DNA of 64,000 nucleotides. Origin: Cynocephalus volans. Its lineage: Eukaryota > Chordata > Mammalia > Dermoptera > Cynocephalidae. A program made the position numbers and the translations under genes. The notes beneath the pieces are model-generated. The model searched no databases. It was not told the origin of the DNA and saw only the letters and a list, made by a program, of their open reading frames with translations. The stretch spans positions 70,538,501 through 70,602,500 of the forward strand of contig NC_084466.1 in NCBI RefSeq assembly GCF_027409185.1. The letters run 5' to 3'. Shown here piece by piece: positions 10,311-22,145 of this stretch (position 1 is the first letter of the stretch; each line of letters starts with the position of its first letter).

Positions 10311-12655
10311 TACAAATTCCAACATTTCTCTTTAAAGTCCTTATAAGTGGGGAGAAATTAGGCTTCATTGGGTTTGCCTGACTAATCCTTTCCCAATGAA
10401 TAGTGACAAATGTCACACCCTCCCTCCCACCCCACAATTATCCACATTGTTTAGGGCAGTCCGGCCTCAAAAATAGATCTCCTGGGGGAATTTTCTTTTT
10501 CTCATATCATTTTTATTTTGGAGTTGAAAGCAAAAAACTTTTTTCTCTCCAATCGCTTCGAGGCATTCAGATTAAAATGACATCCTTGTCAAAGTATTCT
10601 TAATGCTGTGCTCAGAGCTACACAACTGCAGACAGATGACGGAGTGGAGAGGTGGGTAAAGAGGAGGTGTCCCTGAATTGATTAGAGATTGCTCAAAGTG
10701 GATCACGTTCAACTGAATAATCTTCATTTTCCCCATTGTTTTCCAATCTGATGGAGTAGCATCTGACTGGTAGGCAGAGACTATTTTGTGTCTTTTCTTA
10801 TGGAGTTGCCAATTCTCCCCACTGTGTCTTGTCACTTGTGGCAGATTCCATGAGTGTGCGTGGGAGTGGGGCTGCTCAGAGGAGCGGTTTCTTCTGACAT
10901 GGAATATAAGTCTGTGCAGGTGAGAACTAAGTCTCCAAAAAAGGAACCTGGGAAAAAGCTACCTGTTGCTCATCCTAATAACAAGTAAGGAGGAAAATGA
11001 GAAAGGAGTTTAATAAAGATGTCCTATGCCCTGAAACTTCCAACTGCATTTTTATGAAATTAAATTACAGCCCAACTTTGCTGGAGAGTAGATCACGAGT
11101 GTAGATTCCCTTTTTATACTCAACTATTAAATGCATTAGCATAAGCAGTTAGATTCTGCTATTTAATCTTTCGAATTTCCTGTATTGCATCTTCTTCACA
11201 GGGAAGAAATCACAGGAAAAGGCAACGTGGCATTCTAAATTCAGCCTGGATGAGGGCCCCTCACTTGTGTGGTTTGGTTTTTTTCTACCACATTGCCCCT
11301 TGAGGTTACGGAATCGATTACAAAGAAAATATTTTGTTTCCATCACTTATGACCCATCATTTCATATATTTGTAAATAAGACACTTTGGAATGATATGAG
11401 AAATCAAAATCAGGGGAGCTAAATTATTAAAGTATTAGCTTCTTCATGATAATTATGACAATACCATTCCTGTTAATGAATCCAAAACAATGGCACAGAC
11501 TCATGCAGCTCCTTGCTGTCAGTCCTTTATGTCTTGTTGGTTATCGCTTTGTCTTCACCATGAAAACTACAAGCCTGAATACAAAGGAATTCTGTGGTTT
11601 TAAAAGAGAGCCCTTTCTTAGTTAGAATACCATTCTGTCAGGAGCTAGCTGAAGATGCTTTGGGGGACTGCTTCAAATTGTTTAATAAATACACCGATAA
11701 AGACCTATTAGCAGCATGAAGGCAGTATTTGTCCATTGGCTTCCTGAATGAGATTCCTCTAATCTCATGTCACTGGTTAGTTATGTAAGCAACTAATCAT
11801 CCCCGTTCAGGTAAGTTCTTAATCATTCAGAGGTACAGAGAACGTGATTGAGTATGCACGGCATTCAAATTTGTAGTAGTTTCAATTTCTGGTACTGTTT
11901 GGGCCGATTGATATTGGCAGCACCCTTTTGTATTATTTGCTTCAAGGAGGTTGGCTCCTATTTAAGAAAGTATCATAAGTTTTGACAAGAGTAAAAAAAA
12001 TGTTTATATAATTCATCCAAAAACTTGTCAGTGATGCTATTCATATTTAGAAATTGAACTAATGGCAGGCAAGCTTACCAAGCATCTTTTGGTACAAAAG
12101 ATATCCATTCTTAGAATGTGGCCTTAAGATCCGCCACGTTTTTTTAGTTGACAGGATGTTTAACACTTAAGTGATTGAAGGTGCTCACTCAAACCCTTTA
12201 TGAAGACTTGCCGATTTAGAAGAAATGAATTGACATTGCAATGACCTTGAGAAAGGTGAAGAAAGGGAGGAAGAGGTGGTAAGTGGGAGAGACTTTTGCT
12301 CTCTGTCAGGATGTAAATTGGCAGGCCATTTTTAAACATTCCGTGAATGATCTAACTGTCATCCAATCTCAATAAAGAATCATCCTTTGTTGTGGGGAGA
12401 CAAGTCAGGAAGCTCACAACAGAGTTAGCCATGGCCCATGGGTGGAGTTACATTTTTCATGTCACATTTCTTAGTACAAATCCAGACACGTCATAGGTGC
12501 TTGATGGCTCTCCACAGTGTGTATTAGCTAATCAATAAACAAACAAATTAACTAACTGTAGAATTTTAAATCAGGTGCCCTAATTAAAAATAAAAAATCC
12601 CACAAAGGATAATATAACACACACTTATGTAACCAACATCCTGAATTTAAAATAT
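10311..12655. other. Unassigned unique DNA, possibly regulatory
   Basis: About 2.3 kb with no recognised repeat, which is long for mammalian DNA this repeat-rich. 11640-12000 is balanced in composition and contains no repeat signature. Repeat-poor stretches like this often hold conserved non-coding elements, but conservation cannot be seen from one sequence. Confidence 0.4.
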
Positions 12656-12925
12656 ATCAGCAAAGATATGTAGGATGAACAAGTTTCTAGATCTAATGTA
12701 AAACACGAGAACTAAAGTTGATAAAATTTTATTGTATTAGGAAGTTTTGTTAAATAAGCATATTTAAGCTGCTTTTGTCACAAAAAAGTTATTATGCAAG
12801 ATGATGGACATGTTAATCTGCTTCACTATAGTAACCATGATATTACGTAACTATAACATCATGTTGTAAACCTCAAGTATACACAATTAAAACCATTTAA
12901 AAATTAAAAAAAAAAATAAAAATAT
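12656..12925 (+). mobile_element. LINE-1 3' untranslated region fragment
   Basis: GATGAACAAGTTTCTAGATC, then CACAAAAAAGTTATTATGCAAGATGATGGACATGTTAATCTG, TAGTAACCATGATATTACG, CATCATGTTGTAAACCTCAAGTATACACAATT and an A-rich end at 12895-12920. This is the ordered 3' terminus of an L1MA/L1MB-type element. Non-coding. Confidence 0.75.
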
Positions 12926-13495
12926 AAGCATTTTGTAATATTATCTTTAGGTATTTTTGATGAAATTGAGAATTACCAGAAAAAAGTCAAATATTTTTAT
13001 ATTCCCCTTCTCAACCTCAACCCTCTTCTCCCTTTTATACAGGAAATAACAGATATTCCTTTTCTAAGAACCAACATTGATTGGTATTTAGAGAAATTCA
13101 AAGAGATAGAATGGTCACGGCCTTCTGTTGACTATAATCAGAATATTTAGAGCACTTTCTGAGTTGTAAGGGAAGCCTGATAGTAATGACGGAGATTATA
13201 GGTTCAAAATATGAGGATATTACATGATCACCTTGAAACTTTAAAAACTGTGTGCATGTGTGATGTATGGTGTGAGTGTCACTGTAGATGCTCCTAAAAA
13301 CTTCTTTCCCAGGTGCAGACTCTGAAACAAAGATACAAACTATGTAGTCAGATCTGTGAACATATCTTTCCACTTTACCCCTAAATGAATCATTTCAAGT
13401 TGAAGAATAAGAGGTACAAAAAGTGATAAAGGGACAGAAAATTCTAAGCTTTTTACAAAGCATTTAGGACATGCATTTTATAAAGCATTTAGGAA
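12926..13495. other. Unassigned sequence
   Basis: No repeat recognised. A near-duplicate 15-mer, (A/T)(C/T)AAAGCATTTAGGA, occurs twice close to 13460-13495, a small local duplication. Confidence 0.35.
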
Positions 13496-13795
13496 AGCAA
13501 TCCTTCTTATCCTTCAGGTCTTATTCAAATGTCACTTTCTGAGGAGGCTTTCCCTCACCCTTCAAACCAAGTTAGTTACACTTGTTCACTCTCATTGTAA
13601 ACTTTGCTTTCATATATTTTATTACAATTGTAATTATACTATTTTGTGAAATTATATTTGTTTATAGTTGGCTTCCCACTCTACTGTAACTTTCATGACA
13701 ATAGGAATCATATCTGTTGTGTTCACAACCCCCCTACCCAACATTAACTATTTTTTGACAGAAACTAAGAAAAGAACAACTGAATGAATAAATGA
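13496..13795 (+). mobile_element. L2 LINE 3' end
   Basis: CTTCAGGTCTTATTCAAATGTCACTTTCTGAGGAGGCTTTCCCTCACCC is the L2 'ctcaagtgtcacctcctccatgaagccttccctga' region. TTACAATTGTAATTATAC and the terminal GAATGAATAAATGAAA follow in order. The GGAA/GAAA microsatellite begins just after the L2 tail and probably grew from it. Confidence 0.8.
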
Positions 13796-13808
13796 AAAAA
13801 AAAACATA

Positions 13809-13856
13809 AGGAAGGAAGGAAGGAAGGAAGGAAGGAAGGAAGGAAGGAAGGAAGGA

Positions 13857-13944
<88 letters not shown>

Positions 13945-13952
13945 AAAAGAAA

Positions 13953-14016
<64 letters not shown>

Positions 14017-14029
14017 AAAAGAAAAAGAG
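13809..14029 (+). repeat. (GGAA)n(GAAA)n microsatellite, about 220 bp
   Basis: About 12 GGAA units (13809-13857) pass directly into about 40 GAAA units with two A-rich interruptions (near 13945 and 14017). The plus strand is pure purine throughout. It sits at the A-rich end of an L2, a usual birthplace for such repeats. Open frames rich in Phe/Ser/Leu on the minus strand are artefacts of this repeat. Length is likely to vary between individuals. Confidence 0.97.
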
Positions 14030-14812
14030 GATTATTGAACAGTTGCATTGAAATCGTCCCCATGTTAGGATATTTAATGCAAATGCTTAGTTGTTGAATA
14101 CTACATTCTTATTATTTCATCTAAGCCCAACAGTAAGGTTGGCCATCATTGTCTTGCCCTCAGATGAGTTCTGAGTCCAGACCTCTATCCTTGAAGACTC
14201 AGCCCAGCCTGATGACTTTATGATTCCTATATTTCAGGTTGATACCTTCTGCTGTCCCTGTGAGTTCCAAACTCTCAAAGGCTCAGAAAAATAATTCTCT
14301 AGCAAGTCTTATACCCATTTTAAGGATAGAAGTGTGGGAGGGAAACTGAAAACCTCAATAAGTGGAAAAGCCAGGATTAACCAAGCTAAGGAATCTTGAA
14401 GACCTAGATGGTCGGCATGTAATTCACTGTTGACTAACAGCAGCTCTCTGTCTGTCCTTCGATATCCTTCTTCTTTTTGGACAGTTTGATGGCATCCTTG
14501 AAAGAATATGAAGGTAACTTGGTTGAAGAAAATACCATGCACCATGAGAAAATATCTGTTCCTGAATTAGTTCAAGAACAGACACCAACTCTTCCCAGGA
14601 AAACGGAAGTTTTATCAATCCTTCTTGAGTTGATGATGAGGAGCTTTGGGGAGGGGGGATGGATTTGGGGCCCTGGCCTTACTCCTGCTCAGTAGCAGCT
14701 CTTCTATGGAAAGCTGGAACCTGACAGAGATGCAACTGGAAATCCACTTGCTCCTATTTCTCTTGACATTTAAAATTTTTGTGCTAAAATAGCAAAGGAA
14801 ATAGCTCTTTCA
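14030..14812. other. Unassigned sequence
   Basis: No gene or clear repeat. About 14310-14385 has faint MIR-like composition but is too diverged to call. Confidence 0.35.
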
Positions 14813-15770
14813 ATTATTCATTCATTCTACAACTTTTTCTTGAACTGTGCTAGGCTCTGGAGATACAGTGGTGAGCAAAATATACATGGTCCATGCCCCT
14901 ATAAGTCTTCTACTCTAAAGGAGAAAGTTGAATTAATCAAATAATTTTAGAAGGGATTCAATTTAGGTGGATGGGGGGATCAGAGAAGTCTTCCTTGAAG
15001 AAATGATATTTCAGAAAAATATCATTTTTATAAAAATGATGTTTATTTCAATATCATTTTAATAAAATGATTTATAAAATGATTTGCTTTAATATCATTT
15101 ATTTTTCAATGATAATATCCTTTCTTTATATAAAAAGAAATGATATTTGAGCTGAGAGATGATGGATGTGTAGGACTGGTTGCACAGTTAGGTTATGCTT
15201 GAGGAAGGGGGACTCACTCTGGGCCAGGGAACAGTATATATGGAGGCTTAGGGAGGAAAGACCGTAACATGTTGGAAGAAGACCAGGGTTCTGGAAGGTA
15301 CTAAGCAAAGGAAAGAATGGCAGGAGATGATGCTGGAAAGATAGGCAATAGCCAGGTAATGCTGAATTCATAAGCATTGTTAAGGATTTTGAATTTTCTT
15401 CTAAGTGCAATGGGAAGTCATTAAAGGTTTTTGAGCAGATGTGATAAAACATTACTTAGGTTTTATATCACTCTGGCTGCTATGTGCAAATATGGGAGAA
15501 TGTTTGGGAGAATGCAAAGAGAAGAGGAAAGGGGACGTACTTCGGCCATTGCACTAGTCAGACCAGATGCAATGATGACCTGGGCAAAGATGTCCCTGAG
15601 AACAGAGAGGAAGAGAAGACTCTGAGGTGTACTTGGAGTAAAAACGTGGTAAATCTGCTTGATGGGATTGTATGCCTAGGTAATAGGGAGGAAGAGTCAA
15701 GATGCCTCTCAGGTTTCTGTTTGAAGAACTGTGGTGACATTTATGAATTTAATGAGAAAAGAGCTGGCTC
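14813..15770 (-). mobile_element. L2 LINE, interrupted by an AT-rich insertion
   Basis: The plus strand reads the L2 consensus backwards: TTCATTCATTCTACAAC, TGTGCTAGGCTCTGGAGATACAG, CTTCCTTGAAGAAATGATATTT|GAGCTGAGAGATGATG, GATTTTGAATTTTCTTCTAAGTGCAATGGGAAGTCATT and ATCACTCTGGCTGCTATGTG. The coding potential is destroyed. An AT-rich block at 15012-15148 splits it and is listed separately. It is the longest continuous L2 in the window. Confidence 0.75.
15001..15148. repeat. AT-rich fold-back block flanked by 11-bp direct repeats
   Basis: AAATGATATTT occurs at 15001-15011 and again at 15138-15148. The 126 bp between contain further variants of ATGATATT and its inverse AATATCATT, alternating in orientation, so both hairpins and slipped pairing are possible. 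L2 sequence continues across the block as if it were absent, so it is an insertion or local expansion within the L2. Confidence 0.7.
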
Positions 15771-17230
15771 ATGGGTGAGGAAGGCACGAGATCTCTAAGA
15801 CACATTTCCAGAGAGAACACATTCCTGGCACAAAAGCACAGAAGCCACCATGGCCGATGACCTCCTCGGTTGAGTCTGCAGACAGCTGGAGCTGAGGTGC
15901 CCCTAGGTGCCATGGGTCTTTGTAACTGAAACATCCAATAACATTTTCCAACTTCAAGGAAACTGTGAGTTAAGCAAGTAGTTTAAGGAGAGAGAAAAGG
16001 ACATTTTCCTTAGACTGGCTCTTTTCATTTGCCTGAAATATGTTTTTCCAGAATGAAATATTTGAGTAAGGATACTACGTAACAAAGTTCAAACTGTTTT
16101 CATTTCATCTTGAGCTGTGTTTCCACACTGAGATCCCCTTATTTCAGTTATTTTGAATTGCTAATCTTGAGTGCATGTTTTCTTCTAATGATCACTTTAA
16201 TGCATAAATACCAAAGATCTATATGCCATACATGTTTGGGGTTTTTTTGTTTTTGTTTTTTAATCTACACCACTCGGTTTCCTTGTTAGTATGAAAAAAA
16301 TAAAGGGTTGGCTGGATCTGAAAATATTTACTTTTTGTCTTTGAACTGGAGAGTGGCTTCTATGATATGTAATTAAATCAAGGGATTTCACACTGTGCTA
16401 TAGCACACGACACAAGCACAACAACCTTGAGGAAGCTAATCAAAGATGCTCTGAGTTGTCTCTTGCTATCTTCGTCCACCCTGAAGTGGTATCTGGAAAC
16501 TTGGAGAGCAGAAGCTCTATAGCTAAGTTTCACATGAGCTAGAAACTTCCAAACAACACATTGTTTTGTCTGTTAAAATCCCTGCAGTTAGAATATTCTT
16601 TAAATGAAAATAAATTGCAATCATTACTTGGGTTTTGAAACTTTTTCAACATAATTTCCATACTGTCCAAAAACACATGGCTTAGACCCATAAATATAAT
16701 AAACACTTAGAACTTAATGCCACTGATAGGGGCTTATCTTTTCAGGCTCGTCTACATAGCCTACTAAATAATAATCCTAATTAGAGCCCTAATTATGTTT
16801 CTGCTCAGAGTATTTTTAGATAGCCTTAACATTTGATCTGTTTAGTCTAGTTTTACAGGTGGCAATAGATTAAAAACAGGTTTTAAAATAAGATATGACT
16901 ATTGAATTTCTAATAATAGGTGATTGTGGTCCCGGAGCCGCTTTTTATTCAGTGACGCATGGAACAAACCTTTGATGATGGTCATTGTGCCCACACACCC
17001 TATCCCTACACAGGGAAAAATAGGCCACCCTTTGTAGTCAGTGCCTCATTTCTCCCGTATACACTTCAGCCCTTTCAATTCAGGAGCTTGGGTTTCTTTC
17101 ATTCCTTTCCTCTAAAATAACCTACCTTTTCATTTCTGCTCAAATCCTCTGGTTACATGCTCCCAGGGACACTGTCCTGATGTTACCTCCATAGCCTTGC
17201 TGCCCTTTAACAAAAAAGTCCCATGCTTTA
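15771..17230. other. Unassigned unique DNA; 16560-17020 possibly regulatory
   Basis: No interspersed repeat recognised. Around 16770-16800 two homeodomain-type cores sit close together (CCTAATTAG and CCCTAATTATG), in a block of low-repeat sequence. Function is inference only. Confidence 0.4.
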
Positions 17231-17410
17231 AATGTGGTTCCTCAAACTTGAGTGCGCATATGACTCACCGAGGCACTCATAAGAAATGCAAATTTATAGT
17301 CTGCACTGATGACTTTCATTTCTTTTTGCCTTTCAGGGGTCTGGGAACCTATATTTTAAACAAAACAACCCAGGTGGTTTTGGGATGGATTTTGAGAAAC
17401 GTTGCTTTAC
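17231..17410 (+). mobile_element. MER5-type hAT DNA transposon relic
   Basis: It starts TGTGGTTCCTCAAACTTGAG (the MER5A end is cagtggttctcaaactt) and finishes ATTTTGAGAAACGTTG (the other end is ctttgagaaccactg). These are the paired, inverted termini of a MER5A-like non-autonomous element. The middle diverges from MER5A, so a related MER5 subtype or an internal change is likely. Confidence 0.65.
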
Positions 17411-18262
17411 GAGGCTCATTTTTTTAAATTTCCAAATACACAATTTCAGATTTTCCATCATGATTATGGCCGTTTTCCAGGAATGGCATGAATCCTGTAA
17501 TTCTAAAACATTGTGTAAATATATAAATATAAGGTGTTATTATTATTATTCTTAATATTTGTCTAGGATAAATGTGGCTTCACCTCACATCAACCTGACT
17601 CTGTTCTCACTTTACCAGGTAGAAGAAGAGAAGGAAGGGAGCAGCAAGACTTAACACAAAGGCGAGGAGAGACTTTCCAGGCATGTGCACTGTGGTTGGG
17701 CTTGAGGTAGATTGTAGCTCTATTATCCCCACTCAAGAGTTGTGCTCAGTCTCACGGTGGCCCCCTGAAGCTCTGATGATTCTGATGCAGGTGGGCCACA
17801 AGCCACACCTGGCAAACAAGGCATACAGAACCTCTCCAGTTGCCTGACTTTTAAGATTCCAGGCTCTTTTCATCCAAGAAGTCACATAATACCCAGAGTT
17901 CAGCTTGACCATGACCATAGAAGACCACTATGCCTGCTAAGTGGTCAATTCCATTGTCAAAAGCAGGCAACTCTAAGAGCAAGTAAGGGTTTACATTTTT
18001 ATTGCAAGGGCAAAATCAGGATTGCTCCACAGCTGCCCAGGGCATAAGCAACGTTTCTGGGAATGATGACCTCGACTGACGGTGGTTTTCAAAGCCAAAA
18101 GCTTTGGCAGCGTAAAATATCAATTTAAGCCATGGTAACAAGATGTTTTAGTTTAGCACTAAATGGTGCTTGACTCATTACTTGAGCTTAAGCACATTCT
18201 ACAGAATGTGCCCTGAGTAATGGTACCTCTTACGCTCTGCACCATTGATCAAGCGTGAGTCA
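17411..18262. other. Unassigned sequence
   Basis: No recognised feature. A short TTATTATTATTATT run lies at about 17537-17550. Confidence 0.35.
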
Positions 18263-18790
18263 GCCACTCACTAATATTTATCCACAAGCATTTGTTGAAT
18301 ATTTGCTATGTACTAAGCAAGAAAGAAACAGAGAATAATGAAAAACAATCTTGGCCCTCAAGAAACAAACCCTCTTGTTAAGAAAACATTCTGCTTGAGT
18401 GCGTGATATGTGCTACTGTAGAAAGAAGTGTGGGTGACCAAGAGGTCGGGGAAGGGCAGACAGAGAGGAGAAAGTAAGCAAAGAGGGCTTCCCAGAGGAG
18501 GGGGCACTTGAACTGAGTTTTGAAGGACAGATGGAAGTTAGCCACGAGGATTAAGTGCAGATGAGGTAGGGCTGACATCCTGGGCAAACACTTTGTTTTC
18601 ACATACGGAAGCTAAAAAGAATATAGCTCAGTTTAAAATGCAAATTATTTTTCAATACTAATGAAGAGGAGAGAAGTTACATCAAAGTGAAACCTATAAA
18701 TTACGCAAAGAATCTAGTCTTTCTCCTGTAGGCTATGGAGAGCTTTTGAAGGATATTAAGTAAGGGATAAATATGGTAGAATTTGAGTTC
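18263..18790 (-). mobile_element. L2 LINE fragment
   Basis: Reverse-complement L2 in order: ATTTATCCACAAGCATTTGTTGAATATTTGCTATGTACTAAGC, TTGGCCCTCAAGAAAC, AGAGGGCTTCCCAGAGGAGGGGGCACTTGAACTGAGTTTTGAAGGA, then CCTGTAGGCTATGGAGAGCTTTTGAAGGATATT. Non-coding relic, followed at once by a second L2. Confidence 0.75.
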
Positions 18791-19612
18791 TTTTGTTTAT
18801 TTATTTGCTTCCGTGAACACTTATTACAAATCAACTTTGTACTAAGCATTGTGCCATACTGAGAATACAATGCTGAAGAAGACAGAAATGGCCCCTTGTG
18901 CACAGGGAGATGAAATTCTGATGGAAAAGGCACACAATAAACGGGTGAACAACAAAAGAAAAAAATTACAGGTTGTGGTAGTGCTAAGGGGAAAATTAAA
19001 ATGTATATGTGAGAATAATGAGGGGTGTTCATTTTGTTAAAATGGCTAGGAAAACTTCTCTTATGACCTGATATTTATGTTGAAGGATGACAAGGAGCAA
19101 ATTAGAATTTGGGTTCATTCATTCGTTTACTGATTTCCTTCAGTTAAAATTTATTACATGAGGATTCTGGAGTGATAAGGGAGAAGGGAGAAGAACTTGG
19201 TGAAGAGAGCTCTAGGCAGTGGGGAAAGAAAGGCAAGAAAGAGCTTGGCCTAAGAACTGGCAAAAGACCAGAGGGGCAGGTGGATGGTGGACAGACAGGG
19301 GACCAACAAGAGATAATGTGGGAAGGTGGATGGTGGGAAAGCATGGGAGTCTTAAGTAGAGTGTGGCATGCCTTGATTTACTTCTTTAAATGTATTCTGG
19401 CAGCTGTATGGAGAGGAAGAGGTTGGGATGGGGTAAGAGTGAAGCAGACAGATTAGCTGGGAGGCTATTCAGCGGTGCATTTGAGAGGTGAACTTGACTC
19501 AGACAAGGCAATGGCCATGGAGATAAGGAGAAGTTTTGGAGTTTGCTCTGGACACAGTCAAGGGAGATAGAGAGCCTTATGAAAATCATACCGTAGCTTA
19601 CACACCTCATGA
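18791..19612 (-). mobile_element. Second L2 LINE fragment
   Basis: The L2 tail region starts again: GTGAACACTTATTACAAATCAACTTTGTACTAAGCATTGTGCCATACTGAGAATACAATG, with ATGGCCCCTTGTGCACAGGGAGATG further on. The far end has TTCTGGCAGCTGTATGGAGAGG. The restart shows that this is a separate insertion lying head-to-tail with the L2 at 18263-18790. A further partial restart near 19108-19160 suggests it may itself be composite. Confidence 0.6.
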
Positions 19613-20855
19613 CCCAGCTGGATAATTATTGCCAGCACCAAGCCTAGAAGCCAGGTCTTCTCTCGCTTTGGCAGTATTTTTTCATTATGTGATGCAAACT
19701 CCGAAGAGTCAAATGATCTGTAAAGTTTGGGCAAATACTTTCTTTGCTCTGAGTCAAATCCTTTCTATTTGAGATACTGTCAAGCTTTGTGCAGTGGCAG
19801 TAACTTAGCCAGTCAAGTTTATCCGAGGCATGATTATTGCTAATTGAAATACAGTCAAGAAGAATAACACATCAGTGACATGGATATTCCAAGTAAAAAG
19901 GAAGGAGAAAAAAGTGAGCAAGCAATTATATACAGTTTTGTATTTTTCTTATCATCATTAATTTTTCTATTCATAAATGGTTTTATCTGGAACATATTAA
20001 CCCAGATGCTTTTGTTATATCAAGATGTGCAATCAGTTATCAGTAAACTCAACTATTTCCTTTTCAGGGCCCAAGAGGGTGCCAGCTAAGTGCCAACTGC
20101 AGGACAGAAGGTTGGGTCTGTGCCCTTGGGGTTCCCTGCTCCATCCTTCATAAGGGGCAGACGCAGCATGGCAGTGCCCTGTGCTACTTCACACCACTCC
20201 ACAAGGATTGAAGGCTGCTGGCTTTTTCTGCTTGGTTAGTCTTATGGATCGGCACATCCAGACCTGAGCACTTCCAGGAAGGCCCAGTACCCTCTAAAAC
20301 AGTCTAGATGCCCTGACTTCCTCCACACACACCTGCTGTAGGGCTCATCCTTTTCTACAACCTCTACTCTTTCTCCTTTTCACTCTCTGTCTCTCTCACA
20401 CACACATGCACACATACACACTTGCAACAGTTTTTAACAATAATAAAAAAAAAAACTGGGGGAGAGAAGAGATAAAATGTCTCAGGGAGAAAAATGGCAG
20501 AAGACAGTTGCTGTTACAATCACCACACATAAGTGCCATTCATTATGTATTGTTCCTTCAAATTACTAGCTGCATCTGACTGTGCTGTGCTGCTCTCTTG
20601 AAAGCTTCTCCATCAATGTCAAAATCAAAGATAGAGGGTAAAAGGAAGACTGTGTTTAGGAAGACAGCATTTTACATGTGGATTTATCTAAAGGAAGTAC
20701 TGCTCTTCTTCCATCTATCTTTGTAAACTTTTGTTCTTGGTGCACTACAAACTCCGCTAGAGTTATTGGTTTAAACAGAAGTCCCAAGGAGAATTCTTCT
20801 TGGGAGTTAGACACACAGAGCTGATGATTTGGGGCTGACTGTGTGACATGAAGGA
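19613..20855. other. Unassigned sequence with a short CA-rich run
   Basis: No repeat family recognised. CT/CA-rich low-complexity sequence lies at 20375-20425, and an A-run at 20443-20455. Confidence 0.35.
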
Positions 20856-21058
20856 AGCCAGAGACCTGAATTCAGAGTTTGAAGTCTGCCACTCATTAGT
20901 GTGGTAATTTGGAGCATTATCAGATTAGCAGCAGGTCTAGATCCCCTCTTCTCTGGGTACATCAAGTCACTCTACCTCTCAGGCCTCAATTTCATCACCT
21001 GCAATATAAAAAGCGAAAGCGCATCAATTCACCAGGCACTGGACTGAGTGTCCACTTC
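20856..21058 (+). mobile_element. MIR SINE fragment
   Basis: GACCTGAATTCAGAGTTTGAAGTCTGCCACTCATTAGTG matches the tRNA-like half of MIR, and TCACTCTACCTCTCAGGCCTCAATTTCATCACCTGCAATATAAA its core ('ttaacctctctgagcctcagtttcctcatctgtaaaat'). About 60 bases between the two parts are unlike MIR. Confidence 0.65.
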
Positions 21059-21448
21059 ATTTAGAATCCATGAGGTATTCTGATTGTAAGTTTATAATGA
21101 GGAAAGTCTTCACAAATTGGTCTACTTTTAAGACCTGGACTTCTTCCATGACAGGTGTCAATTTCTAAGATTGCCACAAACATTTCACATAAAATTCGCT
21201 GTTTTAACGTCTATATTTATTGTTTACACTGTAGCAAACCCAGAAGCACACTCCAAGTGTGTTTTAGTGTGCAGCCTACTTTGCTGGAGACCTCACACTC
21301 ATCACTTCCTGCTGCTGGGTTAACTGACTTTATGGGGAAAATGTGCTAATGTTTCCCCTGCCTGCCTTCTTTGTCTAATTCAAAAGAATCCAGAGACGGC
21401 AAGGGGAGATGTCCAAAAACCCCTTACATTTTGCAACTATCTACCTGC
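21059..21448. other. Unassigned sequence
   Basis: Nothing recognised. Confidence 0.3.
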
Positions 21449-21979
21449 TGTATTAGACAAACTGCTGCATAACAAATTACTCCAAAACTTGGTGGCTTAC
21501 AATAACTTTTATTATCCGACAGTTTCTGTAGGTCAGAGATCTGGGTGCAGCTTAAAGGAGTTGGTACTCTCACACACTGCAATCGAAGTGTTGACAGGGG
21601 CTGTCGACATCCGATCCTCTTCTGACCTAGCTCACCTAACTGTTGGCAGGATTCAGTGTCTCCAGGGCTGCTGACTGGAGGCCTCTCTCAGTTCCTTGCC
21701 ACATGGATCTCTCCATAGATCAGCTCACAACAAGGCAGTGTACTTCATCAGAGCAGCCAAGCAAGCCGGGCCAGAGAAATGAGTACTAGCAAGATTGAGG
21801 TCACAGTCTTTTTGTAACCTAATCTTGGAAGTGACATCTCATTGCCTTTTTTGTACCATATGCATTAGAAGCAAGTCACTAGGTTCACCCTATATTCAAA
21901 GGAGGGAGTTAGGAGAAAGGAATACCAGGAAGTGAGGATTATCAGGGACCATTGTAGAAGTCTGTCTACCCTATTTGAC
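21449..21979 (-). mobile_element. Solo LTR, ERVL-MaLR (MLT1 type), antisense
   Basis: The plus strand starts TGTATTAGACAAACTGCTGC and runs through CAAAACTTGGTGGCTTACAATAAC, TTGGCAGGATTCAGT, GCCACATGGATCTCTCCATAGATCAGCTCACAACA, TTGTAACCTAATCTTGGAAGTGACATC and AGAAGCAAGTCACTAGGTTC. These are ordered MLT1C/MLT1D-like landmarks in reverse complement. The LTR's own polyadenylation/R region is therefore at the left. No internal sequence is seen. Confidence 0.8.
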
Positions 21980-22145
21980 AAACCAGTGTATTTCAGACAC
22001 TGTGAAACCAAAACAAAATTGACTTGATATGGAAGCCAAGAGAACTATCGTCATCTCTAACCCCAAACTTCAAGTTCTTGTGTTCAGCAAACTAGTCTCA
22101 TTGTTTTCATTGATTGAACTTGTAATAAATTTCAATCCAAACCAA

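Noticed and set aside
13734..14063. 109-codon minus-strand frame, almost all Phe/Leu/Ser
   Set aside because: It is the (GGAA)n/(GAAA)n microsatellite read in reverse; any long GAAA run gives such a frame.
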